This document shows positions 28,898 to 37,799 of a stretch of DNA of 64,000 bases, one piece after another. Source of the DNA: Gelidibacter algens (GTDB lineage: Bacteria; Bacteroidota; Bacteroidia; Flavobacteriales; Flavobacteriaceae); NCBI RefSeq assembly GCF_001678675.1, contig NZ_LZRN01000017.1, forward strand, positions 1-64,000, given 5' to 3'. The notes under the pieces were generated by a model. The model saw only the letters and a list, made by a program, of their open reading frames with translations. It was not told the DNA's origin and ran no database searches. Numbering within the stretch: position 1 is the first letter of the stretch; each line of letters begins with the position of its first letter. Position numbers and translations under genes: made by a program.

Positions 28898-29897
28898 CAA
28901 AATTATTTATCAACGTATCGAATTCTGTTTTTCTATCTATTTTCATTTCAATAGGCAAGTAATAAAGGGCTTCTTGATTTATGAAATGAGACTGTAAACG
29001 CCCCATATCTTTTTCGGTAGTGACAATCAATGTTTTCTTTTTTAAATTGATAAGATCACTCTCGGTAAAATCGTGATGATCTTTAAATTTTAAATGCTCA
29101 AACTGCAATCCCAACGCTTTTAAATAGCCCACCAGCGGTTTAGGATTTGCAATACCGGTCACCAAAGTAAAGTTTTGATTTTTAAGAGTCTCCAAATCCA
29201 CTATGCCTCCATTATTGTGCATGTTTTTTGAGTAAGCAATACTTCCAAAAAATACCTGTTGGTGCGCTAATGGCTTTATCTTTTCTAAAATCTCCTGCTT
29301 TATCATATCAGTTATATTCTCAGGGCATTTGGTTACCACAATAAGATCTGCACGTTTGGCACCATCTCGCGGCTCTCTCAAATTTCCAGTAGGCAACAAC
29401 ATATCGTCAGTATAAAGATCATCAAAGGCGGTCAAGAGAATATTGAAACCTGCGTCAACCTTCCGGTGCTGAAATGCATCATCCAATAAAATAAGTTCAG
29501 GAGGATGCGCTAAGACCATTAATTGAGAAATCCCATGCACCCGATCAGCATCCACACTCACAATGATATCATTAAATTTCTGATAAAATTGAAAAGGCTC
29601 GTCACCAATACTGCTTGCGCTGGCACTTTGATCTGCGACAATAAAACCACTAGTCTGCCTTTTGTAGCCCCTGCTTAGGGTTGCAATATGATGTCGCGGA
29701 CTTAACAATCGAATTAAGTATTCAATCATTGGCGTTTTCCCGGTCCCACCCACGCTAAGGTTACCTACACAAATGACAGGAAAACTGTAAGATGTTGATT
29801 TCTTTATGCCAAAATCATAGAATTTATTTCGTAGCCATGTTACCAAATAATAAATGGGAACTATCGGGAAAAGGAGATACCTAATTAATTTCATCAT
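28890..29897 (-). CDS. lpxK: Tetraacyldisaccharide 4'-kinase
   Basis: 335 residues from ATG 29897 (29894 is equally possible). An N-terminal hydrophobic helix precedes the Walker A motif GNLSVGGTGKTPMIEYLIR, followed by LSRGYKRQTSGF and DDAFQHRKVDA. LpxK phosphorylates the lipid A disaccharide at the inner membrane, sixth step of the Raetz pathway. A longer reading upstream overlaps the divergent nif3 gene and is rejected. Confidence 0.93.
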   Translation of the reverse strand: MMKLIRYLLFPIVPIYYLVTWLRNKFYDFGIKKSTSYSFPVICVGNLSVGGTGKTPMIEYLIRLLSPRHHIATLSRGYKRQTSGFIVADQSASASSIGDEPFQFYQKFNDIIVSVDADRVHGISQLMVLAHPPELILLDDAFQHRKVDAGFNILLTAFDDLYTDDMLLPTGNLREPRDGAKRADLIVVTKCPENITDMIKQEILEKIKPLAHQQVFFGSIAYSKNMHNNGGIVDLETLKNQNFTLVTGIANPKPLVGYLKALGLQFEHLKFKDHHDFTESDLINLKKKTLIVTTEKDMGRLQSHFINQEALYYLPIEMKIDRKTEFDTLINNFVK

Positions 29898-29915
29898 AAC
29901 GAAAATATAATATTT

Positions 29916-29923
29916 TATCTTTG
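29916..29923 (+). promoter_or_regulatory. -7 box of the nif3 operon
   Basis: TATCTTTG matches the consensus and ends 26 bases before ATG 29950; it excludes the earlier TTG start of the longer reading. Confidence 0.55.
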
Positions 29924-29949
29924 CTTTGAACCCAAAAACAAAAAAATCT

Positions 29950-31044
29950 ATGATTATCCAAGATGTCATCAACCATCTCGAAAAATTAGCCCCTCTGGCA
30001 TATGCTGAAGATTTTGACAACGTGGGTTTGTTAATTGGTGATCGAAACACTCAACTAACAGGGGTTATGGTGACGCTAGACACACTAGAAAGTGTGGTTG
30101 ATGAGGCTATTGAGCGTCAGTGCAACTTAATTGTCAGCTTTCATCCCATCATTTTTAAAGGTTTAAAAAAGATCAACGGTGCTAATTATGTAGAACGCGT
30201 GGTCCTAAAGGCCATAAAGCATGATATTTCCATCTACGCCATTCACACTGCTTTGGATAATTCTTTACAAGGGGTCAATGACATTATTTGTGACACTTTA
30301 GGCATTGGTAATAAAAAAATACTTTTGCCTCAAAAAGGCACGATCAAGAAACTCACCACTTACGTTCCGAAAAAAGATGCTGATGGGTTGCGTGTAGCCT
30401 TGTTCAAATCTGGCGCTGGCCAAATAGGCAATTATGAAGATTGCAGTTTCAATACAGAAGGTGTTGGCACTTTTAGAGGTAATGACGCATCAGACCCAAA
30501 AGTTGGAGAACGCTTTGAATACCGCCAAGAACAGGAAACACAAATATCAATAACCTTTCAAAAGCATCTGGAACATCATATTCTCAAAACACTTCTAGAA
30601 CATCATCCTTATGAAGAGGTGGCTTATGAAGTAACCACATTAGACAATTACAACCAACATATTGGTATAGGCATGGTTGGGGAACTTGCAAATGACATGG
30701 CAACCGAAGATTTTTTACAGTTTGTAAAGCAAAAAATGAATGTTTCTTGTATAAAACATTCTGAACTCACTACAGACAAGGTCAAACGGATTGCTGTATT
30801 GGGAGGTTCGGGTAGTTTTGCAATTGCCGCAGCAAAGTCGGCCAAAGCTGATGTTTTCATTACTGCAGATTTAAAATACCACGACTTCTTCTCGGCCGAA
30901 AACCAAATAATTCTAGCAGATATTGGTCATTATGAAAGCGAACAGTTCACAAAAACCTTTTTAGCTCACTATCTCTCAAAAAAAATTACTAATTTTGCAG
31001 TCGTTTTATCGACGATAAACACCAATCCTGTAAAGTATTTATAA
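29950..31044 (+). CDS. Nif3-like dinuclear metal centre protein
   Basis: 364 residues, the long form with a PII/CutA-like insert (about 130-235). Metal-site residues are suggested by SFHPIIFKG, AIHTALDN and the C-terminal ADIGHYESEQFT. The family (YbgI/Nif3, also called GTP cyclohydrolase 1 type 2) forms hexameric toroids with two metals; its physiological substrate is unsettled. The next gene starts two bases after its stop and encodes the coiled-coil protein that accompanies it in many Bacteroidota. Confidence 0.9.
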   Translation: MIIQDVINHLEKLAPLAYAEDFDNVGLLIGDRNTQLTGVMVTLDTLESVVDEAIERQCNLIVSFHPIIFKGLKKINGANYVERVVLKAIKHDISIYAIHTALDNSLQGVNDIICDTLGIGNKKILLPQKGTIKKLTTYVPKKDADGLRVALFKSGAGQIGNYEDCSFNTEGVGTFRGNDASDPKVGERFEYRQEQETQISITFQKHLEHHILKTLLEHHPYEEVAYEVTTLDNYNQHIGIGMVGELANDMATEDFLQFVKQKMNVSCIKHSELTTDKVKRIAVLGGSGSFAIAAAKSAKADVFITADLKYHDFFSAENQIILADIGHYESEQFTKTFLAHYLSKKITNFAVVLSTINTNPVKYL

Positions 31045-31046
31045 TT

Positions 31047-31829
31047 ATGGCAAAAAAAGCTGAACTTTCTGTTGAAGACCGATTAAGATCGTTGTATGAT
31101 TTACAACTAATTGATTCAAGAGTTGACGAAATCAGAAATATTAGAGGGGAACTTCCTTTAGAAGTAAGAGATTTAGAAGATGAAGTTGAAGGACTGAATA
31201 CTAGACTTGAAAAATTAAATGGTGGCCTTACCGTGGTTGATGAAGAAATCAAATCAAAAAAGAATCTGATTGAGGAAGCTAAAACTTTGATCAAAAAATA
31301 CGCTGAGCAGCAAAAAAATGTTAGAAATAACAGAGAATTCAATTCCATAACCAAAGAAATTGAATTTCAGGAATTAGAAATTGAATTGGCTGAAAAGCAC
31401 ATTAAGGAATTCAAAGTTCAAACAGAGCAGAAAAAAGAAATCATTTCTGAAACTAAAGACCGTTTGAAAGACCGTCAAGCACACTTAAAGCACAAGAAAA
31501 GTGAATTGAATGCTATTTTGGCTGAAACCGAAAAGGAAGAAACCGCTTTGGTCAAAAAATCTGAAGAGTATCAAGAATCTCTTGATGAACGTTTGGTAAA
31601 TGCTTACCACAGAATTAGAGCAAACGTTAAGAATGGCTTAGCAGTTGTTGCTATTGAGAGAGGCGCTTCCGGAGGATCTTTTTTCACCATTCCCCCACAA
31701 GTGCAAGTTGAGATCGCATCACGTAAAAAAGTAATTACAGATGAGCATAGTGGACGTATCTTGGTTGACGCGCAATTGGCCGAAGAGCAAAAAGAAAAAA
31801 TGCAAAAATTGTTTGCTAAATTAAGCTAA
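31047..31829 (+). CDS. COG1579-like coiled-coil protein with degenerate zinc ribbon
   Basis: 260 residues. A long alpha-helical coiled coil (about 10-185) is followed by the place where a C-terminal C4 zinc ribbon is found in homologues, with CxxC ... CxxC. Here these positions are Ser208-Gly-Gly-Ser211 and Asp232-Glu-His-Ser235, so all four ligands are missing while the surrounding IPPQVQVEI and GRILVD are conserved. It cannot bind zinc in the classical way. Paired with nif3 in one operon; function unknown. Confidence 0.85.
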   Translation: MAKKAELSVEDRLRSLYDLQLIDSRVDEIRNIRGELPLEVRDLEDEVEGLNTRLEKLNGGLTVVDEEIKSKKNLIEEAKTLIKKYAEQQKNVRNNREFNSITKEIEFQELEIELAEKHIKEFKVQTEQKKEIISETKDRLKDRQAHLKHKKSELNAILAETEKEETALVKKSEEYQESLDERLVNAYHRIRANVKNGLAVVAIERGASGGSFFTIPPQVQVEIASRKKVITDEHSGRILVDAQLAEEQKEKMQKLFAKLS

Positions 31830-31850
31830 ACACGATTTTTATTATACTTA

Positions 31851-31884
31851 AAAAGCCTTTACGAATTGTAAAGGCTTTTTTTTT
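31851..31884 (+). terminator. Rho-independent terminator of the nif3 operon
   Basis: Perfect 12 bp stem AAAAGCCTTTAC / GTAAAGGCTTTT with five-base loop, followed by TTTTT. Confidence 0.88.
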
Positions 31885-31951
31885 AACATAATTTTCATAT
31901 TTACTTTTTAAGGTTCAATACCCTTTAACGACTACCTACAAAATCAAACTT

Positions 31952-32602
31952 ATGAAATCACTTATTTTATCACTCACCCTTATATTTCTCTTTAGTTGTC
32001 AAAATAAGGCACAGAACAGTCCCAAACAGCAGGCCGTTAAAACTGCTGAACCTATTGAAGTACCAATGTCTAACGGCAAAGCAAAGGCTTATTTTGCGAG
32101 TGGTTGTTTTTGGTGCGTAGAGAATATTTACCAACACGTAAAGGGTGTGGAAGAGGTTATTAGTGGTTATGCAGGTGGCCATACCAAAAACCCTACGTAC
32201 GAATCCAGTAACACTGGTAACACAGGCCATGCAGAGGCCGTAGAGGTTATTTATGATCCAAGCGTGGTGAGTTTTGCAACCTTGGTAGATGTCTATTTTG
32301 GCTCCCAAAACCCAACACAAGTCAATGGTCAAGGTCCTGACAGGGGTTCACAATACCGTTCTATTATTTTTTATCAGAATGATGCACAGAAAAAAATTAT
32401 TGATGAAAAGAAATCGGCGTTGTCCAATAAATTGAATGAAACCGTTGCTGCTGAAGTGTATCCATTTCAGGAATTCTGGATAGCAGAAGGTTACCATCAA
32501 GACTACGAGGTAAAGAATCCTCAGAATCCATACATTCAAAACGTATCCATCCCGAGGTATGAACGTTTTGAGGCCAAATTTCCAGAATTGATTAAGAATT
32601 AA
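31952..32602 (+). CDS. msrA: Lipoprotein peptide-methionine (S)-S-oxide reductase
   Basis: 216 residues. Signal peptide with a lipobox ending at Cys16 (LFLFSCQN) places it on the periplasmic side. The catalytic motif GCFWC has Cys52 as nucleophile; further MsrA motifs are SGYAGGHTKNPTYE, TGHAEAVEV and YHQDY. It repairs methionine-S-sulfoxide in envelope proteins. Downstream hairpin at 32629-32660. Confidence 0.93.
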   Translation: MKSLILSLTLIFLFSCQNKAQNSPKQQAVKTAEPIEVPMSNGKAKAYFASGCFWCVENIYQHVKGVEEVISGYAGGHTKNPTYESSNTGNTGHAEAVEVIYDPSVVSFATLVDVYFGSQNPTQVNGQGPDRGSQYRSIIFYQNDAQKKIIDEKKSALSNKLNETVAAEVYPFQEFWIAEGYHQDYEVKNPQNPYIQNVSIPRYERFEAKFPELIKN

Positions 32603-32628
32603 CCGTCTTTCAACGGTCCCTATAAAAG

Positions 32629-32660
32629 CTTGCAAACTATACATTTGCAAGTCTTTTTTA
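32629..32660. terminator. Bidirectional terminator between msrA and the methyltransferase
   Basis: Stem CTTGCAAA / TTTGCAAG (32629-32636, 32644-32651) with seven-base loop, T-run on the plus side and A-rich bases ahead of the stem serve both convergent genes. Confidence 0.75.
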
Positions 32661-32661
32661 T

Positions 32662-33462
32662 TTAAACTTTTGTTGCTTTCAAAGTGAAAATTAAAGGATA
32701 TAATCTATCCTTGGTAACAAACATTCCAGACTCAGTTTTCACCAAAGCAGGTAATACGTTGTAAGGGCTCTCGTCATACTCTTTCAAATAGTCAATGCGT
32801 AAGCCAGCTTCAGATAAAGCAGAAACAACCTCCCCCAGCCCATGATTCCAACCATATTCTTTACTCTTCATTTTTGAATTAGTGTTGGCGTACGTGCCTT
32901 GATACTCTTCATAAATAACGGCATCCTGCATATAACCATATTTCAAATCGGCTTTTCCGTCTAGATAATCAAACATCCAAACAATAGGGTGAAATTCTGC
33001 CATAAAAAAAGTCCCGCCATTTTTCAAACGTTTTGCAATCATTTGTCCCCAAGGTTTTAAATCGGGCAACCAACCTATTACGCCATAACTTGTAAAAACA
33101 AAATCAAAACGGTCAGAAATAAAACTAGAGGTTTCAAGGACATTGCAGCATACAAATTTAGCGTCCAATTGCAATTCCGCGTTCAGTTGCTGTGCTAAAG
33201 CTATGCCTTCATCGCTAATATCAACGCCCACGCACTTGGCTCCTAGTCTACTCCAACTCAAGGTATCCTGACCAAAATGGCACTGCAAATGCAATAAACT
33301 CTTTCCACTGACATCTTTAAGGGCTTCCAGTTCATAGCACATCAATGACGATTTGCCGTTTTTAAAAGCTTCCAGATCATACATATCACTTTGTGCATGG
33401 ATTTTCACTTTTTCATTCCAGGTAGCTCTATTGACCTTAAAGTAATCATCATTGTTTTTCAT
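32662..33462 (-). CDS. Class I SAM-dependent methyltransferase
   Basis: 266 residues, Rossmann fold with motif I SLLHLQCHFGQDTLSWS (about residue 54), the acidic VGVDISDEG and FDFVFTSYGVIGWLPD. The N-terminus VNRATWNEKVKIHAQSDMYDLE is typical of a Bacteroidota methyltransferase family of unknown substrate. Divergent from the lipoprotein gene at 33530. Confidence 0.85.
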   Translation of the reverse strand: MKNNDDYFKVNRATWNEKVKIHAQSDMYDLEAFKNGKSSLMCYELEALKDVSGKSLLHLQCHFGQDTLSWSRLGAKCVGVDISDEGIALAQQLNAELQLDAKFVCCNVLETSSFISDRFDFVFTSYGVIGWLPDLKPWGQMIAKRLKNGGTFFMAEFHPIVWMFDYLDGKADLKYGYMQDAVIYEEYQGTYANTNSKMKSKEYGWNHGLGEVVSALSEAGLRIDYLKEYDESPYNVLPALVKTESGMFVTKDRLYPLIFTLKATKV

Positions 33463-33529
33463 AATCGCTGTTTAAATCTAAATTAAAACTTTTGCAGCAT
33501 TCTTCCTTATCTTTACAAAAAAATTAAAA

Positions 33530-34198
33530 ATGAAAAACATACTGATTTTAATCGTCTTAACGAGCTTCGTTTTATCTTGCAAGCAAAAAGAAGACACTAA
33601 AAAAGTTGCCGAAAAAGAATGGTCAACAGCCGAAAAAATTGCAAATGCCCACGGATTTGAAAATTGGAAAGATGTTTCTGAATTGCATTTTACCTTCAAT
33701 GTAGAAAGGGATACCGCACATTTTGAACGTTCATGGATTTGGAAGCCCAAAACAGATGATGTCATGATGATTTCTGGCAAGGATACGATTGCATATAATC
33801 GAAAAACTGTAGACAGCATCACTCTAAATGCCGATAAAAGCTTCATCAATGATAAGTATTGGCTATTGGCTCCTTTTCAATTAGTATGGGATAAAGGCAT
33901 TCAAATTTCTGAGGCGTCTAAAGAGGCGGCACCAATAAGTAACAAAGAAATGAACAAGATTTCTGTAACTTATCCTTCTTATGGCGGCTACACTCCAGGA
34001 GATGCCTATGATTTTTATTATGATGATAACTACATGATCAGCGAATGGATCTATAGAAAAGGAAATTCAACTGAGCCTTCCATGATGACTACTTGGGAAG
34101 ACTATGAAGATTTCAACGGCATTACGATTGGTAAAGCCCACAACAAACCTGACGCCAACTGGAAACTTCATTTCACAAACATCAAGGTCATCAAATAA
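33530..34198 (+). CDS. Uncharacterised lipoprotein
   Basis: 222 residues. Signal peptide with lipobox FVLSC (Cys17) and a mature beta-rich protein with many Trp and Tyr (HFERSWIWKPKTDD, WLLAPFQLVWDKG, YPSYGGYTPGDAYDFYYDDNYMISEW). I do not recognise a named domain; similar short lipoproteins are common in Flavobacteriaceae. A -7-like TATCTTTA lies at 33508-33515. Monocistronic with a downstream hairpin. Confidence 0.8.
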   Translation: MKNILILIVLTSFVLSCKQKEDTKKVAEKEWSTAEKIANAHGFENWKDVSELHFTFNVERDTAHFERSWIWKPKTDDVMMISGKDTIAYNRKTVDSITLNADKSFINDKYWLLAPFQLVWDKGIQISEASKEAAPISNKEMNKISVTYPSYGGYTPGDAYDFYYDDNYMISEWIYRKGNSTEPSMMTTWEDYEDFNGITIGKAHNKPDANWKLHFTNIKVIK

Positions 34199-34310
34199 GA
34201 GGTGTGTTAAAATAGTATTAAAACCATGGATGTCATAATCCAAAGCGCATTTTTGGGACGTATATAAGACATCAAAAGAATATTCCGCAGTATGCGCCTC
34301 TATATATTCA

Positions 34311-34350
34311 AAGAGCTTCCACTTAAAAAGTTGAAGCTCTTTTTTTTTAT
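34311..34350 (+). terminator. Terminator after the lipoprotein gene
   Basis: Stem AAGAGCTTCCACT / AGTTGAAGCTCTT with one mismatch and a tail of nine or more T. It lies over 100 bases after the stop at 34198; the intervening bases and those up to 34482 show no gene or other structure. Confidence 0.7.
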
Positions 34351-34482
34351 GTCATATCAGTATTCATAAGCTTTTTCAACTATTGAAAATTTAAGATTGC
34401 ACTGCGCTGTGGTTCTATTCTAAATCCTCTTCACTCACCAATAATCTCTCTTTTCTGTAATTCTTTCTAAGCTTATAATCCT

Positions 34483-34490
34483 TATTTTTG
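34483..34490 (+). promoter_or_regulatory. -7 box of the kynurenine cluster
   Basis: TATTTTTG matches the consensus and overlaps the first possible TTG of kynU at 34488. A start inside the promoter is not possible, so translation should begin downstream, at TTG 34515. Confidence 0.55.
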
Positions 34491-34514
34491 TGTACAACCC
34501 AAAAACAACACGCC

Positions 34515-35783
34515 TTGTCACATTATAAAATAGGATTGGAATACGCTCAACAGCAAGATGAAAATGACCCTCTGGCAACTTTTAGAGATCGCTTTCACAT
34601 TCCAAAAGACAAAGAGGGAACCGATTTGATCTATATGACCGGGAATTCCCTGGGACTCCAACCTAAAGCAACAAAAGCGTACATCCACCAAGAACTGGAA
34701 GATTGGGCAAACTTAGGGGTTGAAGGTCATACCGAAGCAAAAAACCCTTGGTTGCACTACCACGAATTACTGACAGAAAGTATGTCAAACGTAGTGGGTG
34801 CGAAACCTATTGAAGTTATCGTCATGAATACCTTAACGGTCAATCTCCATTTGATGATGGTGTCCTTTTATAAACCCACGCCAAAACGTTATAAAATACT
34901 GATTGAAGCTGACGCTTTCCCATCAGACAAATACGCCGTAGAATCACAATTGCGCTACCATGGTTTTGATGAGAAAGAAGGCGTCGTTTTATGGAAAGCC
35001 AGAAAAGGCGAAGAATTGGCAAACTATGAAGATTTAGAAACTATTTTAGAAACCCAAGGTGATGAAATTGCTTTGGTCATGATTGGTGGCGTTAATTATT
35101 ATACAGGACAGTTTTTTGATTTAAAGCGCATTACCCAACTTGGCCATCAGCATGGCTGTGTTGTCGGATTTGACTGTGCGCATGGTGCAGGAAACGTGGC
35201 GTTGAACCTTCATGATTCAGGCGCTGATTTTGCGGTGTGGTGTACCTATAAATATTTGAATTCCGGACCAGGCAGTTTGGGAGGCTGCTTTATTCATGAG
35301 CGTCATGCACATAACAAAAACCTCAACCGTTTTACAGGTTGGTGGAGCCATAACAAAGAAACCCGTTTTAAAATGCGTGATGAATTTGATCAACTTGCAG
35401 GCGCTGAAGGTTGGCAATTAAGCAATCCGCCTATTTTATCAATGGCAGCTATTAGAGCGTCATTGGATATGTTTGCAGAAGTTGGCATGGACAAGTTGAC
35501 CAAAAAATCGAAACAGCTTACGGGGTATTTTGAATTTTTAATTGAGGAAATGAACAATGCCAACATCAAAATAATGACACCTTCAAACCCAGAAGAACGT
35601 GGATGCCAATTGTCAATTCAAGTAAAAAATGCCGATAAAAAATTACATCATCAATTGACAGAAGCAGGCGTTATCAGTGATTGGCGAGAGCCTGATGTGA
35701 TCCGTTGTGCACCTGTCCCGTTGTACAATTCATTTCAGGATGTATACTATTTGGTGGAGAAACTAAAAGAGATATTAAAATAA
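34515..35783 (+). CDS. kynU: Kynureninase
   Basis: 422 residues from TTG 34515, matching the family start (MSHYKIGLEYAQQQD). PLP-dependent fold type I: MTGNSLGLQPK, FDCAHGAGNVALNLHDSG and the PLP-lysine region CTYKYLNSGPGSLGG. It splits 3-hydroxykynurenine (or kynurenine) to 3-hydroxyanthranilate (or anthranilate) and alanine in the cytoplasm. First gene of the cluster and 15 bases from kmo. Confidence 0.95.
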   Translation: MSHYKIGLEYAQQQDENDPLATFRDRFHIPKDKEGTDLIYMTGNSLGLQPKATKAYIHQELEDWANLGVEGHTEAKNPWLHYHELLTESMSNVVGAKPIEVIVMNTLTVNLHLMMVSFYKPTPKRYKILIEADAFPSDKYAVESQLRYHGFDEKEGVVLWKARKGEELANYEDLETILETQGDEIALVMIGGVNYYTGQFFDLKRITQLGHQHGCVVGFDCAHGAGNVALNLHDSGADFAVWCTYKYLNSGPGSLGGCFIHERHAHNKNLNRFTGWWSHNKETRFKMRDEFDQLAGAEGWQLSNPPILSMAAIRASLDMFAEVGMDKLTKKSKQLTGYFEFLIEEMNNANIKIMTPSNPEERGCQLSIQVKNADKKLHHQLTEAGVISDWREPDVIRCAPVPLYNSFQDVYYLVEKLKEILK

Positions 35784-35798
35784 TTTGAACATTTAAAA

Positions 35799-37247
35799 AT
35801 GAACGTTACAAATAAAAAAGTCCGCTCCTTTGGAGATGATTTAGGGGAGGTCAAACAAAATGTACTCGTTATCGGGGCAGGATTATGCGGAAGCTTACTC
35901 GCTTTGCGCTTGGGCCAACGGGGCTATAACGTATCGGTTTACGAAATGCGTCCAGACCTTCGAAAAGTGGAGATCAGTGCAGGACGTTCTATAAATTTAG
36001 CGCTGTCGGATAGAGGTTTTAAAGCGATGCGGCTCGCTGGAATTGAAGATAAAGTTAAAGCATTATGCATCCCGATGAATGGACGCATGTTGCATGATAT
36101 GGAGGGCAACACCATATTGGCTCCTTACAGTGGACGAGAACATGAATACATCAACTCCATTTCTCGTGGTCAGTTAAACGCCCTACTCTTGGATGAAGCG
36201 GAAAAGCATGAGAACGTCAAAATTCATTTTAATAAAAAATGTAAATCGGTCGATTTTGAAAAAACGACGGTCTCCTTTGAAGATTATAAAACTAAAGACG
36301 AATTTATAGAAGATGCTGATATCATTATTGCCACAGATGGTGCAGGTTCAGCCATGCGACAAAGCTATTTTTTAGGAAAGAAGTTTTTATTCAGTTTTTC
36401 ACAAGATTGGTTGACCCATGGTTATAAGGAACTAAGCATTCTTCCTGCAGAAAATGGAGGCTATAAAACCTATAAAAACGCCTTACATATTTGGGGACGT
36501 GATAGCTTTATGTTGATTGCTTTGCCTAATATGGACGGCAGCTTTACGGTGACTCTATTTTTAAGTTATGAGGAAGGCGAATACAATTTCAATAATTTAA
36601 CCTCTCAAGAAAAGGTGGTTGAATTTTTTCAGAAATATTTTAAAGATGCTTTGCAATTAATGCCAAACCTTGCTGAAGATTTTTTCACAAATCCGACAGC
36701 ACCTTTGGGCACCGTCAAATGTTCGCCATGGCATTATAAAGGTAATACCCTATTAATGGGCGATGCCGCACATGCTATTGTCCCTTTTTACGGACAAGGC
36801 ATGAACGCTTCTTTTGAAGATGTGGTAGAATTTGACAAGGTTTTGGATGCAGGCCATCAGGACTGGGAAAGCGTTTTTAAAGCGTACGAAAAGAATCGTA
36901 AAAAAGATACAGATGCCATTGCTGATTTAGCGATTGACAATTTCCATGAGATGAAAGGTCATGTCAACAACGTTATTTTTAGAGAAAAGCGTAACTTGGA
37001 GATGTCACTGGAAAAACAATTCCCCAAGGATTACTCTTCAAAATATTCATTGGTAACTTTTAATGAAGATATCGGATATAGAGAAGCCATGCTAAGAGGT
37101 CGTGCACAGGACAAAGCCATTCTGAACATGCTAACAGATAAAGAGCTAGATCTCAATGACGATTTAAAAACCAATTTAGAAAAAGTAAAAACAGCCACAG
37201 AAGAAATTTTGGATGACGACCGGGTGGCAAAGAATTTCAAGCATTAA
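35799..37247 (+). CDS. kmo: Kynurenine 3-monooxygenase
   Basis: 482 residues. FAD-binding GxGxxG at residues 26-31 in VLVIGAGLCGSLLALRLGQRG; the KMO hallmark GRSINLALSDRGFKAMRLAG follows; the second FAD motif GDAAHAIVPFYGQGMNA lies near residue 325. It hydroxylates kynurenine with NADPH and O2. Residues 8-18 (VRSFGDDLGEV) precede the family's usual start and are encoded by a palindromic repeat; there is no alternative start codon between ATG 35799 and the FAD motif, so the extension is translated. No membrane anchor, as in bacterial KMOs. Confidence 0.94.
   Translation: MNVTNKKVRSFGDDLGEVKQNVLVIGAGLCGSLLALRLGQRGYNVSVYEMRPDLRKVEISAGRSINLALSDRGFKAMRLAGIEDKVKALCIPMNGRMLHDMEGNTILAPYSGREHEYINSISRGQLNALLLDEAEKHENVKIHFNKKCKSVDFEKTTVSFEDYKTKDEFIEDADIIIATDGAGSAMRQSYFLGKKFLFSFSQDWLTHGYKELSILPAENGGYKTYKNALHIWGRDSFMLIALPNMDGSFTVTLFLSYEEGEYNFNNLTSQEKVVEFFQKYFKDALQLMPNLAEDFFTNPTAPLGTVKCSPWHYKGNTLLMGDAAHAIVPFYGQGMNASFEDVVEFDKVLDAGHQDWESVFKAYEKNRKKDTDAIADLAIDNFHEMKGHVNNVIFREKRNLEMSLEKQFPKDYSSKYSLVTFNEDIGYREAMLRGRAQDKAILNMLTDKELDLNDDLKTNLEKVKTATEEILDDDRVAKNFKH
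35821..35852. repeat. Palindromic repeat inside kmo
   Basis: The bases GCTCCTTTGGAGATGATTTAGGGGAGG have a CTCC-TTT-GGAG hairpin plus a TTAGG(G)GAGG tail, the same layout as 40405-40438 (CCTTCCC-TTC-GGGAAGG-TTAGGAAGG) and the reverse of 40184-40211. It encodes kmo residues 8-18. Confidence 0.6.
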
Positions 37248-37253
37248 AAATAC

Positions 37254-37284
37254 AACCTCACAGGTTTTGAAAACCTGTGAGGTT
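37254..37284. repeat. Perfect palindrome between kmo and the ridA-like gene
   Basis: AACCTCACAGGTTT / AAACCTGTGAGGTT, 14 bp arms with a three-base loop. The same sequence, with one wobble change, recurs at 40262-40292. It may also terminate or protect the upstream message. Confidence 0.9.
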
Positions 37285-37304
37285 TGAAAAAATAAAGAAT
37301 AATC

Positions 37305-37739
37305 ATGAGCAAAGACCAAAATGAGGTTCCTGCCTCCGCAGGAACTGGTGTAACACCAAGAGGCGCCTACCCACATACCAAACGTGTTGGCGATTTTATT
37401 TTTGTGTCCGGTACAAGTTCGAGACGGGCCGATAATACTATAGCAGGCGTTGATATTATTGATAATATGGGCACAAAGCATCTAAACGCCGAAGTCCAAA
37501 CCCGTGAAGTCATCAAGAATATCGAAAAAAATCTCGCTAAAGAAGGAGCAACTTTGAATGATATTGTGGATGTCACCTCATTTTTAGTCAATATGAACGA
37601 TTTTGCCGGCTACAATAAAGCCTATGCCGAGTTTTTTGATAAAGAAACAGGACCTACCAGAACCACTGTGGCAGTCCATCAGTTGCCCCACCCAGATTTG
37701 GTGGTGGAGATTAAGGTGATGGCTTATAAAAAACTATAA
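37305..37739 (+). CDS. RidA/YjgF-family deaminase, probable 2-aminomuconate deaminase
   Basis: 144 residues. RidA fold with [40 protein letters not shown] and the conserved Arg/Glu in [25 protein letters not shown]. Members placed in aminomuconate gene clusters hydrolyse 2-aminomuconate to 4-oxalocrotonate and ammonia; the placement here between kmo and the semialdehyde dehydrogenase supports that function. The N-terminal residues 7-15 (EVPASAGTG) are encoded by a dispersed palindromic repeat, copy 2 of the one at 701-726; the conserved domain begins right after it. Confidence 0.85.
   Translation: MSKDQNEVPASAGTGVTPRGAYPHTKRVGDFIFVSGTSSRRADNTIAGVDIIDNMGTKHLNAEVQTREVIKNIEKNLAKEGATLNDIVDVTSFLVNMNDFAGYNKAYAEFFDKETGPTRTTVAVHQLPHPDLVVEIKVMAYKKL
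37323..37348. repeat. Palindromic dispersed repeat, copy 2, in coding frame
   Basis: Stem GTTCCTGC / GCAGGAAC (37326-37333, 37338-37345), loop CTCC. Only two of 26 bases differ from 701-726. A decayed relative occurs at 37824-37846. Confidence 0.85.
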
Positions 37740-37747
37740 ATGAACCA

Positions 37748-37776
37748 ATCGTTCAGGTTTTAAAAACCTGAACGAT
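37748..37776. repeat. Palindrome between the ridA-like gene and the aldehyde dehydrogenase gene
   Basis: Perfect 13 bp arms ATCGTTCAGGTTT / AAACCTGAACGAT with a three-base loop, sharing the CAGGTTT/AAACCTG core with 37254-37284. Lies eight bases after the upstream stop. Confidence 0.85.
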
Positions 37777-37799
37777 CTAAAAATAAAATTCGTGAATTA

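Noticed and set aside
29898-30050. N-terminal extension of lpxK
   Set aside because: Overlaps the divergent promoter and nif3 start and lies upstream of the hydrophobic helix where the family begins.
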